From: Vallitalea pronyensis
GTDB lineage: Bacteria; Bacillota; Clostridia; Lachnospirales; Vallitaleaceae
Length of the DNA stretch: 64,000 bases
Assembly: GCF_018141445.1 (NCBI RefSeq)
Contig: NZ_CP058649.1
Coordinates: 2,685,001 to 2,749,000, forward strand
Direction of reading: 5' to 3'
A program made the position numbers and the translations under genes. The notes under the pieces were generated by a model. That model had not been told where the DNA came from and did no database searches. It worked only from the letters and a program-made list of their open reading frames with translations. Below are positions 27,817 through 37,858 of this stretch, in pieces; the stretch's first letter is position 1, and every line of letters begins with the position of its first letter.

Positions 27817-27848
27817 AATAGGGAAGGGCGAAAACGAACTTTCCTATT
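27817..27848 (+). repeat. feoA-feoB intercistronic hairpin
   Basis: AATAGGGAAG (27817-27826) pairs with CTTTCCTATT (27839-27848) over 10 bp including one G-U. There is no T-run. A second, smaller AGATATATCT palindrome followed by T5 sits at about 27798-27812. Confidence 0.5.
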
Positions 27849-27929
27849 ACTGTGTAAAAATAAAATGATTTCATTACATATTTCAAGGAAAAGAAGTAGA
27901 ACTTTTTTATGTCAAGAAAGGGACAGCAT

Positions 27930-29906
27930 ATGAGTGGAAATATGAAGGTAGCCTTCATTGGTAACCCCAATTGTGGTAAAACCACCTTATTCAATGCTTA
28001 TACAGGAGCAAAGCATAAGGTCGGTAATTGGCCAGGAGTGACTGTGGAGAAAAAGGAAGGCACAATTGTATATAAAGGGCACAAAATGACATTAGTGGAT
28101 TTACCGGGTGTTTATAGCTTATCACCCTATAGTATGGAAGAAATCTTAACCAGAGAGTATATCATTGACGCATCACCAGATGTGGTGGTTAATATTATAG
28201 ATGCTTCTAATCTAGAGAGAAACCTCTACCTAACACTGCAACTCATTGAGTTAGGCAAGCCGGTCATCCTTGCACTTAATATGATGGATGTTGCCAAAAA
28301 TCGAGGATTAATCATCCACATTGATCAATTAAAGGAAGCATTGAACCTGCCTGTCATTGAAGTCATTGCTACAAAAAAGGTTGGCATGGATGATTTGTTA
28401 CAAGAAATCTTGGAAACTGTAAGGCAAGAAAGCTATGACCCTATTCAAGTGAATTATGGTGAAGAAATTGAAATGGAGATTAGTAAGTTAACGACCCAAC
28501 TAGGTAATAAACTTCTAAAACAAGATACTTTAAGATGGCACGCTATTAAGCTTCTTGAGCGGGATCAAGAAATCTATAAGAAATTGAACGTTCAGGTTAT
28601 TGGCCATTATGAAGAAGATATAGCTAAAGGGAAATATGATTACATCAGTGGATTTATTCATCAAGTCATTGAACATACAGCAGACAATGACGAAACAGCT
28701 TCTGACCGGGTGGACAAGGTTATAACCAATCGCTTTGCAGGATTACCAATTTTTATGGCCATGATGTTAGCTGTATTTGCTTTTACCTTCAAGGTTGGTA
28801 ATTATTTAGCTGGTCTACTGGACATTGTTTTTGGTGCATTTGGCGATCTGGTTAGTCAACTGTTAGTGGGTATCGATGCTGCCCAATGGTTAAGCTCATT
28901 AATTGTTGATGGTATCATTGGTGGTGTAGGCGGTATTCTCATCTTTTTACCGAATATCGCTTGTTTGTTTACGGCAATATCTATATTAGAAGATAGTGGC
29001 TACATGGCGCGTGTTGCCCTTATTATGGATAAATTTATGCGTAAGTTAGGTCTAAGCGGTAAAGCTTTTATTCCAATGATTCTTGGATTCGGATGTTCTG
29101 TACCTGCAATCATGACGGCTAGGACCCTTGAAGATGAGCGGGACCGTTTAATTGCTATATTAATTACACCATTTATGTCATGTAGTGCAAGATTACCCAT
29201 ATATATCTTATTTTCAAGAATTTTTTTCCCGGGAAATGAAGTACTTATCGCTTTTTCTTTATACCTTTTAGGCGTTGTGATAGCTATACTTGTTGCACTT
29301 ATATTTAAGAAAACCTTATCAAAAGGGGAAACCGCTCCATTAATTTTGGAATTACCAGCTTATAAAAAACCATCACCTTTAACCATAGCGATCTATGTAT
29401 GGGAAAAAGTAAAAGGTTATATGATTAAAGCAGGAACCGTGATTTTTGTTGCGTCCATTATCATATGGTTTATTCTTGCGTTTAACTTATCAGGCAAGAC
29501 AGATATAACCCATAGTATTGGCGCATCCATAGGTCAGTTTATTTCACCCATTTTTGTCCCATTAGGGTTTGGCAATTGGCAAGCATCCTTATCTCTAATT
29601 GCCGGTATCATGGGAAAAGAGATTGTCGTCAGCACCATGTCTGTTATATATGGCATTGGTGATTTGATGGGTGATGGTGATACAACACAGTTTATGGCAC
29701 AGTTGGTTGCAGCAGGCTTTACACAACTAAGTGCATATGCTTTTATGGTGTTTTCATTACTCTATACACCATGTGTAGCGGCACTTGGTGTGATTAAAAA
29801 AGAAACGAATAGCTGGAAATGGATGATTTTTTCATTTGTTTATCAGTTAGCAGTAGCTTGGTTAGTGGCTATGGTTGTTTATCAGATTGGAAGGTTATTT
29901 GTATAG
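27930..29906 (+). CDS. feoB: Ferrous iron transport protein B (GTPase-coupled Fe(II) transporter)
   Basis: 658 residues. The N-terminal G domain has G1 GNPNCGKTTLFN (about 9-20), G2 NWPGVTVE, G3 DLPGVYSL and G4 LNMMD. A helical GDI-like region to about 250 and a polytopic membrane domain with two Gate motifs follow. The cysteines in FGCSVPAIM and MSCSARLPIY are the conserved pore cysteines. AAAGGGA precedes ATG 27930; an upstream ATG at 27909 has no ribosome site. It imports Fe(II) under anaerobic conditions and is probably Fur-repressed with feoA. No feoC is seen. Confidence 0.96.
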   Translation: MSGNMKVAFIGNPNCGKTTLFNAYTGAKHKVGNWPGVTVEKKEGTIVYKGHKMTLVDLPGVYSLSPYSMEEILTREYIIDASPDVVVNIIDASNLERNLYLTLQLIELGKPVILALNMMDVAKNRGLIIHIDQLKEALNLPVIEVIATKKVGMDDLLQEILETVRQESYDPIQVNYGEEIEMEISKLTTQLGNKLLKQDTLRWHAIKLLERDQEIYKKLNVQVIGHYEEDIAKGKYDYISGFIHQVIEHTADNDETASDRVDKVITNRFAGLPIFMAMMLAVFAFTFKVGNYLAGLLDIVFGAFGDLVSQLLVGIDAAQWLSSLIVDGIIGGVGGILIFLPNIACLFTAISILEDSGYMARVALIMDKFMRKLGLSGKAFIPMILGFGCSVPAIMTARTLEDERDRLIAILITPFMSCSARLPIYILFSRIFFPGNEVLIAFSLYLLGVVIAILVALIFKKTLSKGETAPLILELPAYKKPSPLTIAIYVWEKVKGYMIKAGTVIFVASIIIWFILAFNLSGKTDITHSIGASIGQFISPIFVPLGFGNWQASLSLIAGIMGKEIVVSTMSVIYGIGDLMGDGDTTQFMAQLVAAGFTQLSAYAFMVFSLLYTPCVAALGVIKKETNSWKWMIFSFVYQLAVAWLVAMVVYQIGRLFV

Positions 29907-30216
29907 TCAGTAATCATATGGCATAGATTAAGGTCTTTTGTCATGGATTTACTATGACAATCGGATGTTTAATTAAACCATATATGGTCGTAATAGATGC
30001 ACGTTACATTTGTTGCTCCTATGTTTAAGGGTAGAACAAATTGATAAGGTCATTTTACGACTTTATATGGTTTTTAAGTTCTTTCGTATACAAAGTACAA
30101 CCTTTTGTTGTGTATTTAAGAGGATTTTGGACTTTTATGGAGTATATATTAAGTAAGAAGGATAATTGTTGTCATAGAAATATGGACAAAATTTTAAGAT
30201 AGAAAGGGGAATCGGA
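29907..30216. other. Intergenic region feoB-dgt with a long imperfect stem
   Basis: Arms 29976-29994 and 30056-30074 (AAACCATATATGGTCGTAA and a near complement, 17 of 19 Watson-Crick plus one G-U) enclose about 61 nt, followed by a T-rich tail; this may terminate feoB. The loop holds GATGCACGTTACATTTGT, also found near 20013. The dgt promoter is not clear. Confidence 0.45.
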
Positions 30217-31236
30217 ATGAAGGAATGTTTAAGAACCATACAAGAAGAGTGGGAAGATAAGATGTTAAGTCAATATGCAATGCGAAGTAGTCAATCGAGA
30301 GGCAGAGAGCATAGCGAAGCACCATGTGATATTCGTTCAGCTTATCAACGGGATAGAGACCGTATCATTCACTCCAAAGCATTTCGTAGACTGAAGCATA
30401 AAACCCAGGTTTTTATATCCCCTGAAGGTGACCATTATCGAACAAGGTTAACCCATACCCTAGAAGTTGCTCAGATAGCCAGAACCATAGCACGCGCGCT
30501 GAGGTTGAATGAAGATTTAACGGAAGCCATCGCCTTGGGACATGACTTAGGCCATACACCCTTTGGTCATGCAGGTGAATATGCACTTAACAAGGTGTGT
30601 ACCCTTGGGTTTAAACATAATGAGCAGAGCATTCGAATCGTAGAGAAGTTGGAACGAAAAGGTAAAGGACTCAATCTGACTTGGGAAGTAAAAGATGGTA
30701 TCATGAATCATCCCACATCAGGAAAACCCAGTACCTTAGAAGGGCAAATTGTAAGATTGTCAGATAAAATTGCATATATTAACCATGATATTGATGACGC
30801 TATTCGGGCAAAAATATTATGTGAGGATGATTTACCAAGGGAGTACATTCTTCAATTAGGGGAAAACTCAAGAGCAAGAATCAATAATATGATTCATGAT
30901 ATTGTAAGAAATAGTATGGATCAAAACCATATTAAGATGAGTGACCATATGTATGATGCCATGAGTATGCTTCGACAATTCATGTTTGAACATGTATATA
31001 TAGGGTCTAAAGCAAAAGAACATGAAGCAAAAGCGTATTATATGTTAGAACAATTATATGTTTATTTTTTAGACCATCAAGATGCTATGCCTGAGGAGTA
31101 TCAAGAGAAGATTACTGGAGAAGCAGCATCAGAAACCCCAGAAAGAGTTGTTTGTGATTATGTAGCAGGTATGACAGATCGGTATTCTATTATGCAATTT
31201 ACCAAATTATTTATACCAGCAGCATGGAAAGAATAA
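30217..31236 (+). CDS. dgt: Deoxyguanosinetriphosphate triphosphohydrolase-like protein (HD domain)
   Basis: 339 residues. A dNTPase of the HD superfamily that splits dNTPs to deoxynucleoside and triphosphate. Metal ligands appear as H in RLTHTLEVAQIART and HD in GHDLGHTPFGHAGE (about residues 107-116), and D in RLSDKIAYINHDIDDA. The N-terminal RDRIIHSKAFRRLKHKTQVF is a family signature. AGAAAGGGG precedes the start. It sits upstream of dnaG and rpoD, the usual clostridial order. Exact nucleotide preference cannot be told. Confidence 0.92.
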   Translation: MKECLRTIQEEWEDKMLSQYAMRSSQSRGREHSEAPCDIRSAYQRDRDRIIHSKAFRRLKHKTQVFISPEGDHYRTRLTHTLEVAQIARTIARALRLNEDLTEAIALGHDLGHTPFGHAGEYALNKVCTLGFKHNEQSIRIVEKLERKGKGLNLTWEVKDGIMNHPTSGKPSTLEGQIVRLSDKIAYINHDIDDAIRAKILCEDDLPREYILQLGENSRARINNMIHDIVRNSMDQNHIKMSDHMYDAMSMLRQFMFEHVYIGSKAKEHEAKAYYMLEQLYVYFLDHQDAMPEEYQEKITGEAASETPERVVCDYVAGMTDRYSIMQFTKLFIPAAWKE

Positions 31237-31477
31237 GGAAAAAGAAATTAAAAATTGTAAAAAGTGCAACTATTAAAGCACACAGAGCCTATTATTATAA
31301 TAGTTTTTTGTGCAAATTACTGATGAATGGTCTGAAATTCATGGATTATTTGATGTTTTTAACAAAGTTAAATTTCATGAAAGGAATATATAAAAGTATG
31401 TCGAAAAATATTAGGGTATGCAAAAATTAAAGAACCTTTTATAAAGCATCAGACCTAAAGGAGTTCGGGTTAGACGA

Positions 31478-33259
31478 ATGTATTATCCAGAAGAGTTAAT
31501 AGAGGAGATTAGAGTTCAAAATGATATCATAGACGTTATAGGGTCTCATGTGCAACTGACAAAAAAAGGCAGTCGTCATTTTGGGTTATGTCCATTTCAT
31601 AATGAAAAAACACCATCTTTTTCTGTCAGCGACGATAAACAGATGTATTATTGTTTTGGTTGCGGCGCAGGGGGAAATGTGTATACCTTCGTTATGGAAT
31701 ACGAGAATTTTACATTTACAGAGGCTGTTAAGTATTTAGCTGATAAGGTACATATAACCTTGCCAACAGTTGAATTATCCGATGATATGAAAAAGCAGAT
31801 GGACCTGAAACATCAATTAATTGATATTAATAAGGCAGCTGCAAGGTATTTCTACTACCAATTGCAAACAGAACAAGGAAAAGCTGCTTTAAAATACCTT
31901 GAAAAAAGAGGAATTACAGCGGACATACAGAAAAAGTTTGGCCTTGGTTATGCCAATATCTTTCGGAATGATCTTTACCGTTACTTGAGTGAGAAATACG
32001 ATCAAAAAGTGTTGAGCCAATCGGGATTAATTATACCTGAAAAAAAGAAGCCGGGGGAATTTTTTGATCGGTTTTGGAACCGTGTGATGTATCCAATATT
32101 TGATGTGCATAATCGTGTGATTGGTTTTGGTGGACGGGTCCTTGGTGACGCATCACCTAAGTATTTGAATTCTCCAGAGACAAAATTATTTGATAAAAGA
32201 CGGCACCTCTACGGTTTGAATTTAGCACGTATCGCTAGAAAAGATTGTATCATTATTGTTGAAGGTTATATGGATGTTATTGCATTATACCAGGCAGGTA
32301 TAACCCATGTTGTGGCTTCACTAGGCACGGCTTTTACCATTGAGCAGGCATCCTTGTTAAAGCGATACACCAATCAAGTGATTATTGCTTATGATAGTGA
32401 CGCAGCAGGCGTTAAAGCAGCTCTTCGGGCAATACCATTATTAAAAGCCCAAGATATGTCGGTACGTGTTCTAAGAATCGATGACTATAAAGATCCTGAT
32501 GAATACATTAAGCATAAAGGTAGCGAAGCTTTTGTCAAACTCTTAGAAAAGGCAACACCTAGTTTTATGTTTCAGGTTGAAGAGATTGCAGGCAAGTATA
32601 ATCTTGATGACCCGGATAATAGGACGAGCTTTCAAAAAGATGTAGCACTTAAAATACTTGAGCTTGAAAGCGAAATTGAACGCGATAATTATCTAGAAGC
32701 GATTGCCAAAAAATATAATACCAACCAGCAACATCTTGAAAGTTTGGTTGCTGAGACTGGTAAAAATACGGGCATCGTGTCTTCTAGAAATAAAATAAAA
32801 AATACTATCAATGAGAAGCAAAAGAGAAAGAAACAGTCAGAAGATGGAATAATATTAGCACAAAAGAATATATTAACTTTAGTTGCAAATAATTATGATA
32901 TGTATAAGATTGTTAAGAAATATCTGGATATATCCGATTTTCTTGATGATATCTATAGAAAAGTTGCTGAGGAAATCTATGGTGCTTATGAAAGTCATGA
33001 AAAAATAGAACAAGCAGCTTTAATTAACAAATTTATGGAGCTTGAACACCAAACAAAAGTAGCAAGTTTGTTTAATGCAAAAGTATCTTTTGATAACAAT
33101 ATACAATTAGAAAAAATCTTAAATGATAGTATAAAGCTTATAAAATCTGCAAACATTGACGCCAAATCACGTGTAGTGGGTGATATTAGTGCATTACAAA
33201 AACTTATTTTAGCCAAAAGAGAATTACAAGGGTTGCATATTTCTCTTAAGGATGGTTAG
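31478..33259 (+). CDS. dnaG: DNA primase
   Basis: 593 residues. An N-terminal CHC2 zinc finger (CPFHNEKTPSFSVS with CFGCGAGG, about 38-66) is followed by the primase core and a Toprim domain with VEGYMDVIAL (about 258-268) and AYDSDAAG (about 303-310). A helical C-terminal domain binds DnaB. It synthesises RNA primers at the replication fork. AAGGAG lies 14 bases before ATG 31478, a longer gap than usual. It is 35 bp upstream of rpoD, forming the macromolecular-synthesis operon without rpsU. Confidence 0.96.
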   Translation: MYYPEELIEEIRVQNDIIDVIGSHVQLTKKGSRHFGLCPFHNEKTPSFSVSDDKQMYYCFGCGAGGNVYTFVMEYENFTFTEAVKYLADKVHITLPTVELSDDMKKQMDLKHQLIDINKAAARYFYYQLQTEQGKAALKYLEKRGITADIQKKFGLGYANIFRNDLYRYLSEKYDQKVLSQSGLIIPEKKKPGEFFDRFWNRVMYPIFDVHNRVIGFGGRVLGDASPKYLNSPETKLFDKRRHLYGLNLARIARKDCIIIVEGYMDVIALYQAGITHVVASLGTAFTIEQASLLKRYTNQVIIAYDSDAAGVKAALRAIPLLKAQDMSVRVLRIDDYKDPDEYIKHKGSEAFVKLLEKATPSFMFQVEEIAGKYNLDDPDNRTSFQKDVALKILELESEIERDNYLEAIAKKYNTNQQHLESLVAETGKNTGIVSSRNKIKNTINEKQKRKKQSEDGIILAQKNILTLVANNYDMYKIVKKYLDISDFLDDIYRKVAEEIYGAYESHEKIEQAALINKFMELEHQTKVASLFNAKVSFDNNIQLEKILNDSIKLIKSANIDAKSRVVGDISALQKLILAKRELQGLHISLKDG

Positions 33260-33294
33260 ACTAGTAAACACAAGGAAAGGGTGGATCCTGCGTT

Positions 33295-34371
33295 ATGGCA
33301 AACGAAGAGAATTACAGTAAGTTTGAAGAAAAAGTGAAAGCCTTAATTGACATGGCCAAGAAAAAGAAAAATGTTCTTGAATATAAAGAGATTGAAGCAC
33401 ATTTTGGTGAGCTTGTTAATGATGCTGATAAAATAGAAATCGTTTATGATATATTAGAGAAATCTGGCATAGATGTACTAGGTCTTATAGAAGAAGATGA
33501 GGAGCCTGTAAAAGAGCTTGATTTATCCCTTCCAGAAGGGCTTAACATTGATGATCCAGTAAGGATGTACTTAAAAGAAATAGGTAAAGTACCCTTATTA
33601 TCAGCAGAAGAAGAAGTTGACCTAGCCATGAGAATGGAAGATGGTGATCAAGAGGCCAAGAAAAAGTTAGCAGAAGCCAACCTAAGACTTGTTGTGAGTA
33701 TTGCAAAGCGTTACGTAGGCCGAGGCATGTTATTCCTAGACCTTATTCAAGAAGGTAATCTTGGTTTAATTAAAGCCGTGGAAAAATTTGATTATAGAAA
33801 AGGGTATAAGTTCAGTACTTATGCTACTTGGTGGATTAGACAAGCCATTACAAGAGCCATTGCAGACCAAGCACGTACCATTCGTATTCCTGTGCACATG
33901 GTGGAAACCATTAACAAGCTTATTCGGGTATCAAGACAGCTGCTTCAAGAGTTAGGTAGAGAACCAGCTCCAGAAGAAATAGCTGAAGAACTGGATATGC
34001 CAGTGGATAAAGTAAGAGAAATCCTTAAAATATCTCAAGAGCCAGTGTCTTTAGAAACACCTATTGGTGAGGAAGAAGATAGCCATTTAGGGGATTTTAT
34101 ACAAGATGAAAATGTACCCATTCCAGCAGATGCTGCTGCATTTACATTGTTAAAAGAACAATTGGTGGATGTACTTGATACATTAACAGACAGAGAACAA
34201 AGAGTCCTTCGGTTAAGATTTGGTCTTGACGATGGAAGAGCTCGCACACTAGAAGAAGTGGGTAAAGTCTTCAATGTGACAAGAGAGAGAATAAGACAGA
34301 TTGAAGCAAAAGCCCTTAGAAAACTTCGGCATCCAAGTAGAAGCCGCAAGTTAAAAGATTATTTAGAGTAA
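33295..34371 (+). CDS. rpoD: RNA polymerase sigma factor RpoD (SigA)
   Basis: 358 residues, the short Firmicutes-type primary sigma factor. A short region 1.1 is followed by 1.2 ([17 protein letters not shown], about 88-104) and region 2 with [15 protein letters not shown] (2.3/2.4). Region 3 has [13 protein letters not shown], and region 4 ends with [20 protein letters not shown] for -35 recognition. It should read the TTGACA/TATAAT promoters found in this window. AAGGGTGG lies upstream of the start. A terminator follows at 34379-34416. Confidence 0.97.
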   Translation: MANEENYSKFEEKVKALIDMAKKKKNVLEYKEIEAHFGELVNDADKIEIVYDILEKSGIDVLGLIEEDEEPVKELDLSLPEGLNIDDPVRMYLKEIGKVPLLSAEEEVDLAMRMEDGDQEAKKKLAEANLRLVVSIAKRYVGRGMLFLDLIQEGNLGLIKAVEKFDYRKGYKFSTYATWWIRQAITRAIADQARTIRIPVHMVETINKLIRVSRQLLQELGREPAPEEIAEELDMPVDKVREILKISQEPVSLETPIGEEEDSHLGDFIQDENVPIPADAAAFTLLKEQLVDVLDTLTDREQRVLRLRFGLDDGRARTLEEVGKVFNVTRERIRQIEAKALRKLRHPSRSRKLKDYLE

Positions 34372-34378
34372 AAGCCAG

Positions 34379-34416
34379 TCACCACCTAAGTATTGGATAC
34401 TTACGTGGTGATTTTT
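34379..34416 (+). terminator. Intrinsic terminator after rpoD
   Basis: TCACCACCTAAGTAT (34379-34393) pairs with the near complement at 34397-34411 (one mismatch), followed by T5. Confidence 0.85.
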
Positions 34417-34456
34417 ATGATGGTATAGGCAATTTAGATCAGTAGAAGGAGATATC

Positions 34457-35146
34457 ATGGAGTTATCAAATCGATTAAAGGCCATTAGTGATTGTGTAAA
34501 AAATGATGCAGTTATAGCAGATATAGGGACAGATCATGGGTACATTCCTATCTATTTAGCAAAAGAAGGAAAGATTAAGTATGCCTTAGCCTGTGATGTG
34601 AATAAAGGACCCCTTCATAAAGCTAAAACTAACATCAACCATTATGGTGTAGAGGATGTTGTCGAGACAAGGTTATCGGATGGACTAGAGAAGCTTAAGA
34701 AAAACGAAGTGGACACGGTTATTATAGCTGGCATGGGAGGTTTGCTGATAGAAAAGATTATGGATAAAGGTCGGGATGTACTGGCCACCATTGACGAGTT
34801 AATCGTATCACCTCACTCAGATGTGGATATTGTGCGAAGAAAACTACATACCCTAGGTTATAAAATTCTTGATGAGAAGTTAATCCAAGATGAGGGAAAG
34901 TATTACACGATTATTCATGCTGCTCATGGCGTGGACAAAAAATACGATACAATTCATTACAAATATGGTAAACTATTGATAGAGTCCCAATCACCACTTT
35001 TGAAAAACATGTTAGAGAATAAAGTCCAAAAATATCAAGAGGTTATGCGGCAATTGGCATTACAAGATACAGAGAGGTCTGTAGCTAGAAGTAAAGTCAT
35101 ACAAGAGGAGTTAGAAGAGATAAGAGAGGTGTTGGCATGTCTGTAA
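34457..35146 (+). CDS. trmK: tRNA (adenine(22)-N(1))-methyltransferase
   Basis: 229 residues. A class I SAM-dependent methyltransferase of the TrmK (YqfN) family, which makes m1A22 in tRNA. The SAM-binding motif I is VIADIGTDHGYIPIYLA (about 19-35), then CDVNKGPL and the catalytic-region IIAGMGG (about 93-99). A C-terminal helical coil is typical. AGAAGGAG precedes ATG 34457. It overlaps the NIF3 gene by 10 bp, the usual pairing in Firmicutes. Confidence 0.92.
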   Translation: MELSNRLKAISDCVKNDAVIADIGTDHGYIPIYLAKEGKIKYALACDVNKGPLHKAKTNINHYGVEDVVETRLSDGLEKLKKNEVDTVIIAGMGGLLIEKIMDKGRDVLATIDELIVSPHSDVDIVRRKLHTLGYKILDEKLIQDEGKYYTIIHAAHGVDKKYDTIHYKYGKLLIESQSPLLKNMLENKVQKYQEVMRQLALQDTERSVARSKVIQEELEEIREVLACL

Positions 35147-35919
35147 TTTGTCAAGATATCGTTGAAAAATTAAATGAATTAGCACCTGCTAAGTTAGCAG
35201 AATCATGGGATAATGTAGGTTTCTTAATAGGAGATAAAGATGCAGAGGTTAACAAGGTGCTCGTAGCGTTGGATGCCACCTATGCAGTTGTTCAAGAAGC
35301 CATAGCAAAGCAAGTGGATATGGTCATTACGCATCATCCCATGATTATGCAGGGAATGAAGCATATTAATAAGTCCACTATAGCAGGAGAGAAGGTTATG
35401 GGTCTTATTGAGCATCACATAAGTTTATATGCAGCTCACACAAATCTAGATGGTGCTAAAGAAGGTTTGTCCACGTATTTAGGGCATCAATTAGCACTAA
35501 AAAATAGCGACACACTCAGTCCAATTACAGAAGAATGTGGCACAGGTCTCATTGGTTACTTAGAACCTATGACCTTGGGTGAGTTGTGCCAATATATTAA
35601 GGATAAGCTGCAGCTCACCAGTGTACGTCTTGTTGGTAATCCTCAGCGTGTTGTTGAGCGCGTTGCTGTTAGCCCAGGCAGTTCAATGGATTTTGCATCA
35701 CTGGCACATGCAGCAGGAGCCGAAGTTTTTATAACTGGGGATGTCAAATATCATGCAGCACAGGCATATCGTGAAATGGGTATGGCTTTAATTGATGCAG
35801 GACATTATGGTACCGAACATATCGTGGTACATCTATTAAGGGATTTAATCATGAAGTGGTTTGGTGAGCTAGAAGTGATCATAGCAGATGAGGACACGGA
35901 CCCCTTCTTAATGCTTTAA
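35137..35919 (+). CDS. Nif3-like dinuclear metal center hexameric protein
   Basis: 260 residues, the NIF3/YqfO/YbgI family of toroidal hexamers. Metal-ligand motifs are VITHHPM (HH, about 66-67), AAHTNLDGA (about 104-109) and DAGHYGTEH (about 223-231). The N-terminus SWDNVGFLIGD is a family hallmark. Biochemical function is uncertain; some members have been called GTP cyclohydrolase-like. Translation is coupled to trmK by a 10-bp overlap. Confidence 0.92.
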   Translation: MSVICQDIVEKLNELAPAKLAESWDNVGFLIGDKDAEVNKVLVALDATYAVVQEAIAKQVDMVITHHPMIMQGMKHINKSTIAGEKVMGLIEHHISLYAAHTNLDGAKEGLSTYLGHQLALKNSDTLSPITEECGTGLIGYLEPMTLGELCQYIKDKLQLTSVRLVGNPQRVVERVAVSPGSSMDFASLAHAAGAEVFITGDVKYHAAQAYREMGMALIDAGHYGTEHIVVHLLRDLIMKWFGELEVIIADEDTDPFLML

Positions 35920-36073
35920 TGATTAACTTGTTCAAAATGGGTATCATGATATCACTTAATTAACCATAGGATGTAAGTAGACGCTGTTCAAAAAAAGCGT
36001 GTTGGTCCACCATTGCAGTTATGGAAAATGTAGATGATGATACATTTAAATATTAAAAAAGGGGGTAAAAAAT

Positions 36074-37738
36074 ATGAATCAATATGTAGAAATTATATTG
36101 CCAGATGGAAGAAATGAAAAGGTTGAAAAGGGAATAACCCTATTGGAACTTAGTAAGCGTTATCAGAATGAATTTAATGCGCCCATTGTTTTAGCTCTTA
36201 TGGATAATAAATTAAAAGAGTTACGAAGTCACGTTAATGAAGATTGCAAGTTGGAATTTCTGGATGTAACCAATAGAGATGGGTATCGGGCTTATCTAAG
36301 AAGCGTATCCTTCCTTATGATAAAAGCCATATATGATGTGTTAGGTAGAGAAACAGGAACCAAGGTAGTTATTCATCATTCCTTAAGTCGAGGTTTTTAC
36401 TGCGAGATAAAAGGTCATCAGGTATCCGATGCCATATTAGAACAGGTCAAACATAAGATGCGTGAGATGGTGGAGCAAGATATCTTAATTCAAAAACGTA
36501 CCGTTAGTTTGAATAAAGCACTAAAATTATTCAAAGAAAATAAGATGGAAGATAAAGTACGGTTATTTAATTACCGTCGTGTTTCTAATGTTAATCTGTA
36601 TCGGTTAGATGATTTTGAAGATTATTTTTATGGTTACATGGTACCCAGTACTGGCTGCTTGCAGCATTTTGATCTATTACAATATGACAAAGGTTTTATT
36701 TTACAGTTCCAAAATCGTCAAGACCCCAAGGCGGTGGCCCCCTTTATTAATCATGAAAAACTTTTTAAAACCCTGAAAGAATCTTCTGACTGGGGTGAAA
36801 TCATGGACGTTGGAACCGTTGGTGCGCTTAATAATAAAATAGCACAAGGTAAAATTAATGAACTTATCCTTATTGCTGAAGCACTCCAAGAGAAAAAAAT
36901 TGCAGCCATAGCGGATACAATTATGCAAGATATTGCACATAAAAAAATTATATTTGTTGCTGGACCATCTTCATCAGGAAAAACAACATTTGCTCATCGG
37001 TTATCCATTCAGCTCAAGGCTCAGGGTCTAAAACCCCATGCCATTTCCGTTGATAATTACTTCGTTAATCGTGAATTAACACCAAGAGATGCTGACGGTA
37101 ACTATGATTTTGAAACATTAGATGCATTAGATGTGAAACAATTTAATGAAGATATGATGAAATTATTAGATGGGCAAGAAGTGGAGTTGCCTGATTTTAA
37201 TTTTAAGGTTGGAAAACGGGAATACAATGGTAAGTTTCTTCAACTGGAAAAAAGTGACATCTTGGTGGTAGAAGGTATTCACTGTCTGAATGATAAACTA
37301 TCCATGGGTATTCCAAGGGATAACATGTTTAAGATATACATTAGTGCGTTGACACAGCTTAATATTGATGATCATAATCGTATTCCTACAACAGATGCAC
37401 GACTCCTTAGACGTATTGTGCGGGATAATACGTATCGAGGTGCCGATGCTGCTAAAACCATTGCCATGTGGCCATCTGTAAGAAAAGGAGAAGAACTCTA
37501 CATCTTCCCTTATCAAGAACAAGCGGATGTGATGTTCAATTCTGCCTTAATCTATGAATTAGCTGTACTAAAGCAATATGCTGAGCCGCTGCTCTTTAGT
37601 ATTCCAAAAGATCAGCCAGAATACATCGAAGCAAAACGCCTCATTAAATTTCTAGATTATTTCTTAGGTGTTAGCAGCGAAAAAATTCCTTACAATTCGC
37701 TCATTAGGGAATTTGTGGGTGGAAGTTGTTTTAGATAA
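36074..37738 (+). CDS. TGS-domain nucleoside kinase (uridine kinase/phosphoribulokinase-like)
   Basis: 554 residues. A TGS domain (about 1-60) is followed by a threonyl/alanyl-tRNA synthetase second-additional-domain-like region (IHHSLSRGFYCEIKG). The C-terminal P-loop kinase related to uridine kinase has Walker A GPSSSGKTTFAHRL at about residues 296-309, SVDNYFVNR, NYDFETLDALD and VVEGIHCLND. Proteins of this layout are widespread in Clostridia and annotated as nucleoside kinases; the true substrate is not established. GGGGG lies upstream of the start. Confidence 0.85.
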   Translation: MNQYVEIILPDGRNEKVEKGITLLELSKRYQNEFNAPIVLALMDNKLKELRSHVNEDCKLEFLDVTNRDGYRAYLRSVSFLMIKAIYDVLGRETGTKVVIHHSLSRGFYCEIKGHQVSDAILEQVKHKMREMVEQDILIQKRTVSLNKALKLFKENKMEDKVRLFNYRRVSNVNLYRLDDFEDYFYGYMVPSTGCLQHFDLLQYDKGFILQFQNRQDPKAVAPFINHEKLFKTLKESSDWGEIMDVGTVGALNNKIAQGKINELILIAEALQEKKIAAIADTIMQDIAHKKIIFVAGPSSSGKTTFAHRLSIQLKAQGLKPHAISVDNYFVNRELTPRDADGNYDFETLDALDVKQFNEDMMKLLDGQEVELPDFNFKVGKREYNGKFLQLEKSDILVVEGIHCLNDKLSMGIPRDNMFKIYISALTQLNIDDHNRIPTTDARLLRRIVRDNTYRGADAAKTIAMWPSVRKGEELYIFPYQEQADVMFNSALIYELAVLKQYAEPLLFSIPKDQPEYIEAKRLIKFLDYFLGVSSEKIPYNSLIREFVGGSCFR

Positions 37739-37753
37739 TATTTAAATGAATAG

Positions 37754-37856
37754 AAACTGTCTCATAATAGCGTATATCGAACAATTGGAAGCCATGATAA
37801 GTGGTTCATGATCCATGTGTTCTCTAATTAGGATATAAGCTTGAAGGAGACAGTTT
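37754..37856. terminator. Long-range inverted repeat between convergent genes
   Basis: AAACTGTCTC (37754-37763) is exactly complementary to GAGACAGTTT (37847-37856), enclosing about 83 nt with smaller CATGA-type hairpins. A short TTTT follows. Possibly a terminator region for the convergent pair. Confidence 0.4.
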
Positions 37857-37858
37857 TA

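Noticed and set aside
20013..30014. GATGCACGTTACA(C/T)TTGT shared between the recO and dgt upstream regions
   Set aside because: A 17 of 18 match between two sites is expected a few times by chance in 64 kb of AT-rich sequence; no shared position relative to promoters.
31224..31430. 68-codon ORF overlapping the end of dgt
   Set aside because: No ribosome site, overlap with dgt, AT-driven Lys/Tyr/Asn-rich product without any recognisable pattern; probably the non-coding dgt-dnaG spacer.
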